Below, piece by piece: positions 6,279-14,171 of a stretch of 19,005 bases of DNA. The stretch is from UBA10133 sp964528565. Lineage in GTDB: Bacteria > Patescibacteriota > Microgenomatia > UBA1400 > MFAQ01. The stretch covers positions 1 through 19,005 of the forward strand of contig CAZGSP010000063.1 of the NCBI GenBank assembly GCA_964528565.1, written 5' to 3'. Position 1 is the first letter of the stretch, and each line of letters begins with the position of its first letter. Position numbers and translations under genes: made by a program. The notes beneath the pieces were generated by a model. The model worked only from the letters and a program-made list of their open reading frames with translations, was not told the DNA's origin and did not search any database.

Positions 6279-9200
6279 ATGGAAAAATTCAAACTTTTCT
6301 TGCGTTCTTTGCGCCCTTGGCAGTTAATTCTATTTTTACTCGTTTCTTTAGCCATCCTTGCTTCCGTTATCTTCGCCTCTCAATACTTACAGCGCTCCGC
6401 GAAATTAAAACTTGGGTCCAATACCGGGTTACTGCTCACCGCGGATAGGCAAGACTCTCTCGGGCTGTTTAGCGACTCTACTTTTACTCTCAAGTCGGAC
6501 CAAGATCTTTCTATAGGAGGTCTCAGAGAGAACATTACCTTTTTCCCCGATACGGACTTTGATATCAGGGAGGTTAATCCCCGCCAGTTTAGCCTTGCAC
6601 CCAAGTCTCCCCTAAAGGACAATAGCCTGTATCGCATCAAGATCCTCACCGAACAAAAAACCTTTTCCTGGGCCTTCCAAACCAAGAATGATTTCCGGGT
6701 AGTCCAAACCCTTCCCCGTGATCAAGCGACCTATGTTCCGGTCAATACCGGAATAGAAGTCACTTTTAGTCACGACAACTGGGAAGATGTTGGGTATAAA
6801 GAGGCAAATTTTGAAATTATTCCTCCCGTCGAAGGCCGTTTCGAGCGTCACAAGCGTACCCTTTCTTTTATCCCCAAGAGTCTGGTCCCAAACACCCTCT
6901 ATACGGTAATAATTAAAAAAGGCCTCAAACTAAACGGGACCACCGAAACCCTCAAAGAGGACTTCGTTTTTCGTTTTGAGACCCAACAGGCGGTCAACAC
7001 GCCGGTTCTGGGATTTGTCGGGAAATTTTACGAATTTTCTCCTGCGGAAACCCCTGCCTTTGATATTTATTCTTCTAGTAACGACGGTGCGGATCTTTCC
7101 GTTCAGGTCTACCAATATCCGAGTTCTCAAAATTTTGTCTCCGACTTCACCACCCTTCTCGCCATACCCAAGTGGGCGTACAACTCACTTCACTCGAAAC
7201 GTTTGCCGGTGAGCGGCCTGAGTAAGATTCTCGAATTCAAAGCACCGATCCAAAAGCAGACTTACACCAATTATTTTCTGTTTCCTCAGAGCCTACCCAA
7301 AGGCCTTTATCTTGTCGAGTCCGGCGTGGACAATGTGTACACCCAAGCGTTGGTTCAGATCACCGATCTGTCCGCATATCTAAGTATCAGTGGCACCAAG
7401 ACCTTGGTCTGGGTCAATGATTTAAGTTCAAAAAAATCTGTCCCGGGTGCCAAAGTTGATTTTGCAGGCAAAGTTCAGGAAACCGGCTCGGACGGAGTTG
7501 CCTACTTCGACACTCCGGCGTCTCAGCTTGGTGACGAGCGTAGTTTCGTCGCGGTCAGCTCCGGCAATCACAGCCTGTTCCTTCCTCCTGGGAACTCCAA
7601 CAACAATTATTACTCCAACTATCAAAAAACCCGCCGCATTTCGGATAAGTACTGGAGTTATTTTTACTCCGATCGGCCAACTTATCTCCCGACCGACACT
7701 CTCAAGTTTTGGGGACTTCTTCGGGATAGAGATAATCTAAACCAAAAGCAAAAGTTTACTCTGGAAGTGACCAGGTCGGACTACACCGGCTGGGACTTTA
7801 CTCCCATCGTTCTCTTTACCCAAGACTACGAAGCCGGTGATCTGGGCACCTTTATCGGGCAAATTCCACTCACCGGTTACAATCCCGGCTGGTATGGCAT
7901 CGCCCTCAAGATAGGGGACACTACGGTCATGAGTTCCTCATTTACGGTCGAAACTTACACCAAACCCGCGTACAAACTCACGCTTTCTTCTTCAAAAAAA
8001 GCCGCCCTCGCCGGCGAGACGATTACCTTTTCCGGTCAAGCGACCTTTTTTGAAGGATCTCCTGTCCCCAATATGGACCTGAAATACTTTGTTGACCAAA
8101 AAGCATCAATCCTCACCACCAACTCTCTCGGACAATTTTCTTTCGACTACACCGCTCAAGCCGGTACGACTTGGGAATACTCTCCCGAATACAAATATTT
8201 TTCCATCAGACCATCACTGCCGGAAGAAGGAGATATCCAGGAAAATGCAACTCTGGCCGTTTTTCGATCGGCTCTCGTCTTTACCTCAGCCAAGTCACAG
8301 ACCAAGTCGGGTACGGGTAGGGTTGAGATCGATCTCCGCCAGGTAAATACGGCAGACTTCACTCCTTACTCACCACTCGACCATTTTATTCCCGCTCCGG
8401 GGAGACAAGTTACCGGTAGCCTCATGGAAATCCAATGGAACCGCCGGGAAGTTGGGACCTATTACGATTTTATTAATAAAGTGACCGCACCGAGATATGA
8501 ATACGATCGCGTTTCCAACAAAATTGCCGATATTGCTTTGACGACCGACCCTGGTGGCAAGGCGGTTTACGAATTCCCCGTGAGCCCCGGTAAGTCTTAC
8601 AATGTTTCCGTCCAGGCAGTAGATGACCAGGGGCGCTCCACCGGTCAAACAGTTTATGTTTATGGTTCCGCGGAGAATAATTATTCCAACAACGTCATTT
8701 TTCTCAAGACGGATAAAACCGGCCAAAACCCCAACAGTTACGTGGTTGGTGAACAGGCGAATCTTACCGTGATGCGTGGAGAAACTCCGATGGTATCAAA
8801 TTCCACCGACAAATTTCTTTACTTGTTTGCCCAAAGGGGTCTCAAGTCATATCAGTTTTCGGATGATCCTAGTGTCGGTTTTAAATATCCGGATACTTTT
8901 GTCCCCAATGTCGTTGTCAGAGCGGTCCGGTTTACCGGCTCAACCTACGAGGTGTCCGAAAGTCTTAATTTATTGTTCGATACGATTGGCAAAAAACTGT
9001 CTTTGGATATCTCTCTGGACAAGTCCAGCTATCTTCCGGGAAGTACGGCCAAGCTCTCTGTCTTTTCCAAAGACTCAAACGGCTCTCCTGCACCGGCTGA
9101 GGTCAACTTGAGTTTCCTTGACGAAGCGTACAACGCCATGTACTCGGTGTCGGTCGACCCCTTATCCCGTATCTACGGATCTTTGGATGCGGATATAATC

Positions 9201-11498
9201 GCTTCTTATCAGTCGCACAAGTATCCTTTGGACTCCTCGGGTGCGGAAGGTGGTGGCTGTTTTCTGCCCGGAACGGGGATCTTACTGGGAAATGGGGAAA
9301 CAAAATATATTGAAGATATCAAGGTCGGAGATCAAATAAAGACTTTGGCAAGTCCTTCTTCAGAAAAAAAGGTGACGGCCAAAGTCACCAAAGTATTCCA
9401 ACATCGGGTAGCCGGTTATTTGGTTTTAAACAATCATCTTCGGGTTACCGCGGAACACAATTTATATGTCAACGGCCGTTTTATGACCGCTTCCGAAGTT
9501 AAAGTCGGGGACTTTTATCTTGACTCCGCCAACGAATATCAAAAAATATTCTCCATAGAAAATCGCTCGGGAATCATGACCGTCTACAACTTTACGGTCG
9601 AAAAACTAAACACCTACTTTGCCGACGGTTTTTACGTTCACAACGACAAAGGCCGCGAAGTTTTTGTGGACAATGCCTTCTTCGGTAGTGTCAGGACCGG
9701 TAGCGATGGCCGGGCCGGCGTCGAAGTCAAGCTTCCGGACAATCTAACCTCCTGGAGGATCACCTCACAAGGGATCACCGCCGATCTGAAAGCGGGAGCC
9801 AACTCCTCGATCCTCGTCGTCAAACAGCCATTCTTCGTCGACGCCGTCATGAATACCGAGTATCTCGTCGGCGAGCGGCCGGAGATCTTGATCCGTGCCT
9901 ATGGCGAGGGCTTGTCGGCGAGTGATCAAGTCAGCTTGAAAGTCCAATCGGATACTTTAGGTATCGATAAAAGTGTTACCGTCAAAGCCTTCGAAAGTGC
10001 CAAGGTGGACTTGGGAGAGCTCAAAGAAGGCTCTCACCGAATTTCCGTCTCCGGAGTTTCCGGCAGTCTTTCGGATAAGTTGATCAGGAAGCTTGATGTG
10101 TTGAAGTCTCGCCTGAAAGTAGTCAAATCGGTTAGTGTTTCCCTGGCCGGAGACACCAAGCCGGTTGGTTCGCCCGTTTCCTCAACCACGCTGATCTTTT
10201 CCGATCAAAGCCTTGGTCGTTACTTCCCCCCGCTCTCAAATTTGGCTTACACCTGGGGAGACAGATTGGATCAGCGCCTTGCCCGCCATCTTTCTCAGTC
10301 AGTCATCAAGAAATTTTTTGATGACTCGGTCAGTCCGGAGACATTGGATCTGACCGCTTTTCAAACTCCGGATGGCGGCTATGCTCTTTTCCCTTACTCC
10401 GGTGCCGATCTTGAACTGTCCGCTTTTGTGGCTTCACTGGCCAAAGAAAAAGTTGACCGCATCGGCTTGGGTAACTACTTCTATAAAGAATTTTCAAATG
10501 CCAAAGATCCGGATACGGCTTCCATGTCCCTTTTTGGTTTGGCCGGTCTGGACGAACCGGTCCTTCTATTGATCGATAATCTTTCCGACGAAAAAGGTCT
10601 TACTCCTCTGTCCCGTATCTATTTGGGCTTAGCCCAAGCCAAGATCGGTGATACCGAAAAGGCTCGGGTTTCTTTCCGGGCTCTCGTCTCCGAGTTCTCC
10701 GAAAAACAAGATTCCTTTACCTTCATGAAGATCGGCTCGGATAAAGACGACTATCTTCTGGCCACCTCGCTTACTTCCGCTCTGGCCTCCGTCTTGGGAG
10801 AACCGGAAGCGGACAGCCTTCTCGCTTACACTCTAGGAAACAGTGGAAAGGATATCTTACTTGTTTCTCCTCAAATGATGGCCATTTCCGATCAAATCGA
10901 AAACACGAAACCCCAACCGGTCTCTTTTTCCTACACCCTGAATGGCAAAACCATATCCAAAAAACTTGAAAAAGGCCAGATCTTTAAGCTGGAACTTTCA
11001 CCGGCAGACTTGTCCGGAATAGGCTTTTCCGATATCGTCGGGAATGTCGGTTTGGCTTCAACCTTCGTCGTTCCGCTGGACCCAAAAACCGCTCTGGTTG
11101 ACCCATCTGTCGGGTTGGGGAGAAGTTACTCGGTTAGAGGCGCCCTCACGAACTCTTTCTCCTCCTCGGATCTCGTCAAAATTTCTCTTCCGGTTACTTA
11201 TGCGCCCATCTCTCAGGATGGCTGTTATCAAGTCTCGGACTTGCTTCCTTCAGGATTAAGACCTATTACAGCTATCTATTCTTATGGTATTAATCCCACC
11301 GATACTTGGTATCCATACGAAATAAATGGCCAAAAAGTCAGCTTCTGTGTCGGCAACGAAAATAGGGTAAAGACCATCAATTACTACGCGAGAGTTGTTT
11401 CTGCGGGAGACTTCAAGGCCGAAAGCGCCATTATCCAGTCCCTGGTCTCACCTTCCGTCTTCAATCTGTCACCCTCCGGCCCGGTCAGTATCAAATGA
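6279..11498 (+). CDS. Membrane-anchored alpha-2-macroglobulin-like protein with inserted Hint domain
   Basis: This 1739-residue surface protein has an N-terminal membrane anchor (about 14-34). A bacterial Ig-like Big_5-type domain follows at ~137-237, then MG2-type blocks at ~361-480, where S-D-R-P-T-Y-L-P-T-D-T-L-K-F-W-G-L-L-R-D is diagnostic. Another MG domain lies at ~552-610 and the bait-region/MG domain at ~904-990. The A2M block at ~1125-1170 holds G-S-V-R-T-G-S-D-G-R-A-G and L-P-D-N-L-T-S-W-R. A helical thioester-type domain (~1310-1540) and C-terminal beta domains complete it. Family members trap proteases after bait-region cleavage. Residues 994-1122 are a Hint domain in the Gly-rich bait segment. 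The canonical Cys-x-Glu-Gln is absent: the matching site reads Y-T-W-G-D-R-L-D (Asp1328 for Cys). Only three Cys occur: Cys994 and a C-terminal pair likely to form a disulfide. It overlaps the next gene by ATGA. The family call is strong; a trap function is inferred. Confidence 0.9.
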   Translation: MEKFKLFLRSLRPWQLILFLLVSLAILASVIFASQYLQRSAKLKLGSNTGLLLTADRQDSLGLFSDSTFTLKSDQDLSIGGLRENITFFPDTDFDIREVNPRQFSLAPKSPLKDNSLYRIKILTEQKTFSWAFQTKNDFRVVQTLPRDQATYVPVNTGIEVTFSHDNWEDVGYKEANFEIIPPVEGRFERHKRTLSFIPKSLVPNTLYTVIIKKGLKLNGTTETLKEDFVFRFETQQAVNTPVLGFVGKFYEFSPAETPAFDIYSSSNDGADLSVQVYQYPSSQNFVSDFTTLLAIPKWAYNSLHSKRLPVSGLSKILEFKAPIQKQTYTNYFLFPQSLPKGLYLVESGVDNVYTQALVQITDLSAYLSISGTKTLVWVNDLSSKKSVPGAKVDFAGKVQETGSDGVAYFDTPASQLGDERSFVAVSSGNHSLFLPPGNSNNNYYSNYQKTRRISDKYWSYFYSDRPTYLPTDTLKFWGLLRDRDNLNQKQKFTLEVTRSDYTGWDFTPIVLFTQDYEAGDLGTFIGQIPLTGYNPGWYGIALKIGDTTVMSSSFTVETYTKPAYKLTLSSSKKAALAGETITFSGQATFFEGSPVPNMDLKYFVDQKASILTTNSLGQFSFDYTAQAGTTWEYSPEYKYFSIRPSLPEEGDIQENATLAVFRSALVFTSAKSQTKSGTGRVEIDLRQVNTADFTPYSPLDHFIPAPGRQVTGSLMEIQWNRREVGTYYDFINKVTAPRYEYDRVSNKIADIALTTDPGGKAVYEFPVSPGKSYNVSVQAVDDQGRSTGQTVYVYGSAENNYSNNVIFLKTDKTGQNPNSYVVGEQANLTVMRGETPMVSNSTDKFLYLFAQRGLKSYQFSDDPSVGFKYPDTFVPNVVVRAVRFTGSTYEVSESLNLLFDTIGKKLSLDISLDKSSYLPGSTAKLSVFSKDSNGSPAPAEVNLSFLDEAYNAMYSVSVDPLSRIYGSLDADIIASYQSHKYPLDSSGAEGGGCFLPGTGILLGNGETKYIEDIKVGDQIKTLASPSSEKKVTAKVTKVFQHRVAGYLVLNNHLRVTAEHNLYVNGRFMTASEVKVGDFYLDSANEYQKIFSIENRSGIMTVYNFTVEKLNTYFADGFYVHNDKGREVFVDNAFFGSVRTGSDGRAGVEVKLPDNLTSWRITSQGITADLKAGANSSILVVKQPFFVDAVMNTEYLVGERPEILIRAYGEGLSASDQVSLKVQSDTLGIDKSVTVKAFESAKVDLGELKEGSHRISVSGVSGSLSDKLIRKLDVLKSRLKVVKSVSVSLAGDTKPVGSPVSSTTLIFSDQSLGRYFPPLSNLAYTWGDRLDQRLARHLSQSVIKKFFDDSVSPETLDLTAFQTPDGGYALFPYSGADLELSAFVASLAKEKVDRIGLGNYFYKEFSNAKDPDTASMSLFGLAGLDEPVLLLIDNLSDEKGLTPLSRIYLGLAQAKIGDTEKARVSFRALVSEFSEKQDSFTFMKIGSDKDDYLLATSLTSALASVLGEPEADSLLAYTLGNSGKDILLVSPQMMAISDQIENTKPQPVSFSYTLNGKTISKKLEKGQIFKLELSPADLSGIGFSDIVGNVGLASTFVVPLDPKTALVDPSVGLGRSYSVRGALTNSFSSSDLVKISLPVTYAPISQDGCYQVSDLLPSGLRPITAIYSYGINPTDTWYPYEINGQKVSFCVGNENRVKTINYYARVVSAGDFKAESAIIQSLVSPSVFNLSPSGPVSIK
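9258..9644 (+). other. Hint (bacterial intein-like) domain within the macroglobulin-like protein
   Basis: These 129 residues (994-1122 of the host protein) carry the splicing blocks. Block A is Cys-Phe-Leu-Pro-Gly-Thr-Gly-Ile-Leu-Leu with I-E-D-I-K-V-G-D-Q-I downstream. Block B is T-A-E-H (Thr1057, His1060), blocks F/G are Y-N-F-T-V-E through Y-F-A-D-G-F-Y-V-H-N, ending in His1121-Asn1122. The next residue is Asp1123 rather than Cys, Ser or Thr. That pattern and the small size match bacterial intein-like domains more than classical inteins; there is no homing endonuclease. Gly precedes Cys994, which is compatible with an N-S acyl shift. Whether it cleaves, splices or stays intact cannot be told from sequence. 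Confidence 0.88.
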
Positions 11499-13171
11499 AG
11501 CTTTACTGGGTAGTACTACCTCTCATTTCCTTATCGGTGATACTATCTGTCGCGTTAAAAATAAATTCTCCGGCCTTTCTTCCCGTGTCTAAATCATTTA
11601 GCACCGATTTTGCTTATGACAATCGCTCTTTCCTCCCCGCGGTCGCCGAGAACCGGATAAGACCGTCCGGGTCTCCTCCCCGCGTTATGATTCTTCCGCA
11701 TCACTTGATGGCTTCATCGATAATCGCCCGGGGCATTTCTCTCCTTACCGGCAGTCCGCCCAAAACGGTCATCATTCTTTCTCCCAATCACGCCAACATC
11801 GGTCAGTGTGACATAATTTCCTCCAAAAACAAATGGGACACGCCTTTTGGTCGGATCACCATAGATGAGGAATTGCTGGACTTATTCCTGAAAGATGGAT
11901 CCGTCTGTTTAGACGATCAGGCCATGAATTCCGAGCACGGCATCGCCGGACTCCTTCCTTTTATCAAGTATTACCTTCCGAATACAAAAATTGTTCCATT
12001 AATTCTAAGGAAGGAAATAGATCCTGTTCTGTTAACAAATTTTACTCAAAAGCTAATTTCCTCACCGGAAGACGTCATTACGATAGCTTCCATTGATTTC
12101 TCTCATGGCTTGTCCCGAGCCAAGGCCATGGAGGCCGATGCCGTCACCGAAAAATTGATTTCTACCTTCAATTATGCCGAACTGCTTAAGCTTTCGTCGG
12201 AGTATCTCGACTCACCGGCTTCACTGGTCTCCATCTTAAGGATGATCGAGTCGGGGCAGAGCAAACCGAATTTCTTGGTTCATAGCGATTCATCTGTCTT
12301 TAATCACTCTCCCGAAGCGGTTACCTCCTACTTCTTAATTACCGGAGGTCTTTCCCATGAGCCGGATACTTTTACTCTAATTTTTGGGGGTGATGTCATG
12401 CTTGGCCGTTCGGTAAACACCCGGATTCTAAAGTATGCCGACTTCTCGTGGCCTTTCCAAAAGATATCCGGTGTTCTATCTTCGGCCGATCTCTCCTTTG
12501 TCAATTTGGAAGCCCCTTTTCGTTCCGGTTGTCCGCCCACGGACCGGGGAATGATTTTTTGTGCCGATCCGCGGTCGGTAGCCGGACTAATTTCCTCAGG
12601 AGTTGATATTGTCTCTTTGGCCAATAATCATATTGGGAATCAAGGTCTGGAGGGACTGACCGAAACCCTCGATATTCTTTCCAAAGCCGGGATAGCTTCC
12701 GTTGGCCGGGGAACTCCCTTGGTGAGAGTTGTTAATAAGACCAAACTTGCCTTTTTGGCTTTCAACGATATTCCTCAGTTCTTCCCGGGTATCTCTACCT
12801 CATCCCGGGAAAATATCGTTACTCAAGTCTCGGGGGCGAAAAAAGACGCCGACATCGTGATCGCTTCCTTCCATTGGGGTGACGAATACCGCTTCCGGTC
12901 CTCCCGCCAGGAAGAGCTGGCCCGTCTGGCTATCGATTCGGGCGCGGATGTGGTGATCGGCCACCATCCTCACTGGGTTCAGGAGATCGAAACCTACAAA
13001 GGCAAACCGGTCTACTACTCCTTAGGGAACTTGGTCTTTGATCAAATGTGGTCGGAAGAAACCGAAAAGGGGATACTCGTCAGACTGACTTTTTCCGGTA
13101 AGGCTCTCGTCGCCCAAGAGGAGCTTCCCGTTAAGATCTTTGATTACGGCCAGCCCGCCCCGGAGAACTAG
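11495..13171 (+). CDS. Memo-like / CapA-like metallophosphatase fusion, exported
   Basis: The 558-residue protein begins with a hydrophobic segment (about 4-22) that is a signal peptide or anchor. Residues ~55-285 match the Memo/AmmeMemoRadiSam-B family. Its conserved histidines appear as L-P-H-H (His69, His70), S-P-N-H (His99), S-E-H-G-I (His148) and D-F-S-H-G (His204), which likely form a metal site. Residues ~293-555 match the CapA/PgsA family linked to poly-gamma-glutamate capsule synthesis, with a calcineurin-like fold. Motifs are F-G-G-D-V-M-L-G-R, N-L-E-A-P, S-L-A-N-N-H, H-W-G-D-E-Y and G-H-H-P-H-W-V-Q. The start overlaps the previous stop (ATGA), so the two are probably co-translated and act at the same cell surface. 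Its 3' end overlaps the convergent decarboxylase gene by 41 bases. Substrates are unknown. Confidence 0.85.
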   Translation: MKLYWVVLPLISLSVILSVALKINSPAFLPVSKSFSTDFAYDNRSFLPAVAENRIRPSGSPPRVMILPHHLMASSIIARGISLLTGSPPKTVIILSPNHANIGQCDIISSKNKWDTPFGRITIDEELLDLFLKDGSVCLDDQAMNSEHGIAGLLPFIKYYLPNTKIVPLILRKEIDPVLLTNFTQKLISSPEDVITIASIDFSHGLSRAKAMEADAVTEKLISTFNYAELLKLSSEYLDSPASLVSILRMIESGQSKPNFLVHSDSSVFNHSPEAVTSYFLITGGLSHEPDTFTLIFGGDVMLGRSVNTRILKYADFSWPFQKISGVLSSADLSFVNLEAPFRSGCPPTDRGMIFCADPRSVAGLISSGVDIVSLANNHIGNQGLEGLTETLDILSKAGIASVGRGTPLVRVVNKTKLAFLAFNDIPQFFPGISTSSRENIVTQVSGAKKDADIVIASFHWGDEYRFRSSRQEELARLAIDSGADVVIGHHPHWVQEIETYKGKPVYYSLGNLVFDQMWSEETEKGILVRLTFSGKALVAQEELPVKIFDYGQPAPEN

Positions 13172-14111
13172 ACCCAATTTCTTTTCGGAAATACTCTATG
13201 GTCGGTACCAAACCTTCGGCCAGTGACACTTTTGGTTCCTGGTCAAGTATTTTCTTGGCCAGCGCTCCGTCGGGCTTTCTTACCTTCGGGTCGTCCTTCG
13301 GCATCTCCCCATAAACGATCTTACTTTCGGACTCGGGTATCATCTTTAGAATTATTTCGGCCAGCTCTTTGACGGTAAACTCACCCGGATTGCCGATATT
13401 TACCGGGCCGGTAAAACCTTTTTTATTCTCCATCAGTTTTGTCATTCCCTCTATCAAATCGCTTACGTACTGGAAGCTTCTGGTTTGACTCCCGTCTCCA
13501 TATATCGTGATGTCTCGATTGGTCAATGCTTGGACAATAAAGTTACTGACCACCCGGCCGTCATTTGGATCCATCGCGGGCCCGTAGGTATTAAAAATGC
13601 GGACGATTCTCACCGGGGTACTATATTTCCGGAAAAAATCCATACAGATGGTCTCGGCCGCTCTTTTACCCTCGTCATAGCACGATCGGACTCCGCAAGG
13701 GTTCACATTACCCCAATAACTTTCTTTCTGTGGATGTTCCAGAGGGTCCCCGTATACCTCGGATGTTGAAGCCTGAAGGATGGGAATGTTTCCGTTGATT
13801 CTCGACAGTTCCAGCATATTATTCATCCCGAATACCGATGTCCGCCACGTAAAAATGGGATCTTTTTGGTATGCCGGAGGAGAAGCCGGACAAGCCAGAT
13901 TATAAATCCGGTCAAGTCCTTCTAGCTTCATGGGAAGCGTGATATCCCCTTCGATTAATCGAAAATTCGGTTTCCCGAGCAGATCCGAGATATTTTGTTT
14001 TCTCCCGGTATAAAAATTATCCACACAGATTACTTCATTACCTTCCTCCAGTAGTTTTCTGCACAAATGCGACCCCACAAACCCCGCTCCTCCGGTGATC
14101 AATATTTTCAT
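13131..14111 (-). CDS. UDP-glucuronate decarboxylase (UDP-xylose synthase), extended SDR
   Basis: The enzyme converts UDP-glucuronate to UDP-xylose using bound NAD, supplying a sugar for surface glycans. The 326-residue product starts with the Rossmann motif T-G-G-A-G-F-V-G-S-H (residues 6-15). UXS-type blocks follow: S-T-S-E-V-Y-G-D-P, the catalytic Y-x-x-x-K inside R-S-C-Y-D-E-G-K-R, F-N-T-Y-G-P-x-M, N-D-G-R-V-V-S-N-F and Y-G-D-G-S-Q-T-R-S-F. These separate it from 4-epimerases and dehydratases. There is no membrane segment, so it is cytoplasmic. The last 41 bases overlap the convergent Memo/CapA gene and give a Ser/Gly/Arg-rich end. A TAAAAT lies six bases before the ATG. Confidence 0.9.
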   Translation of the reverse strand: MKILITGGAGFVGSHLCRKLLEEGNEVICVDNFYTGRKQNISDLLGKPNFRLIEGDITLPMKLEGLDRIYNLACPASPPAYQKDPIFTWRTSVFGMNNMLELSRINGNIPILQASTSEVYGDPLEHPQKESYWGNVNPCGVRSCYDEGKRAAETICMDFFRKYSTPVRIVRIFNTYGPAMDPNDGRVVSNFIVQALTNRDITIYGDGSQTRSFQYVSDLIEGMTKLMENKKGFTGPVNIGNPGEFTVKELAEIILKMIPESESKIVYGEMPKDDPKVRKPDGALAKKILDQEPKVSLAEGLVPTIEYFRKEIGSSSPGRAGRNQRS

Positions 14112-14117
14112 CAGTTT

Positions 14118-14123
14118 ATTTTA
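14118..14123 (-). promoter_or_regulatory. Candidate -10 box of the UDP-glucuronate decarboxylase gene
   Basis: On the minus strand TAAAAT is followed by six bases and then the ATG, so the predicted transcript starts at the start codon. No clear -35 hexamer is visible at the expected distance. Confidence 0.35.
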
Positions 14124-14132
14124 CGCCCTCAA

Positions 14133-14162
14133 TTGGCATTTTTCCCGGCCTTCTGATATACC
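14133..14162 (+). promoter_or_regulatory. Candidate promoter of the bactofilin-like gene
   Basis: TTGGCA at 14133-14138 and TATACC at 14157-14162 are 18 bases apart. The predicted start near 14169 leaves about three bases before the ATG at 14172. A TAAAAT at 14163-14168 is an alternative -10 but would place the start inside the codon region. Confidence 0.35.
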
Positions 14163-14171
14163 TAAAATAGT

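Noticed and set aside
9258..9644. A complete classical intein with homing endonuclease
   Set aside because: The domain is only 129 residues, has no endonuclease block between B and F, and lacks a Cys/Ser/Thr at +1. It is a mini Hint/intein-like domain.
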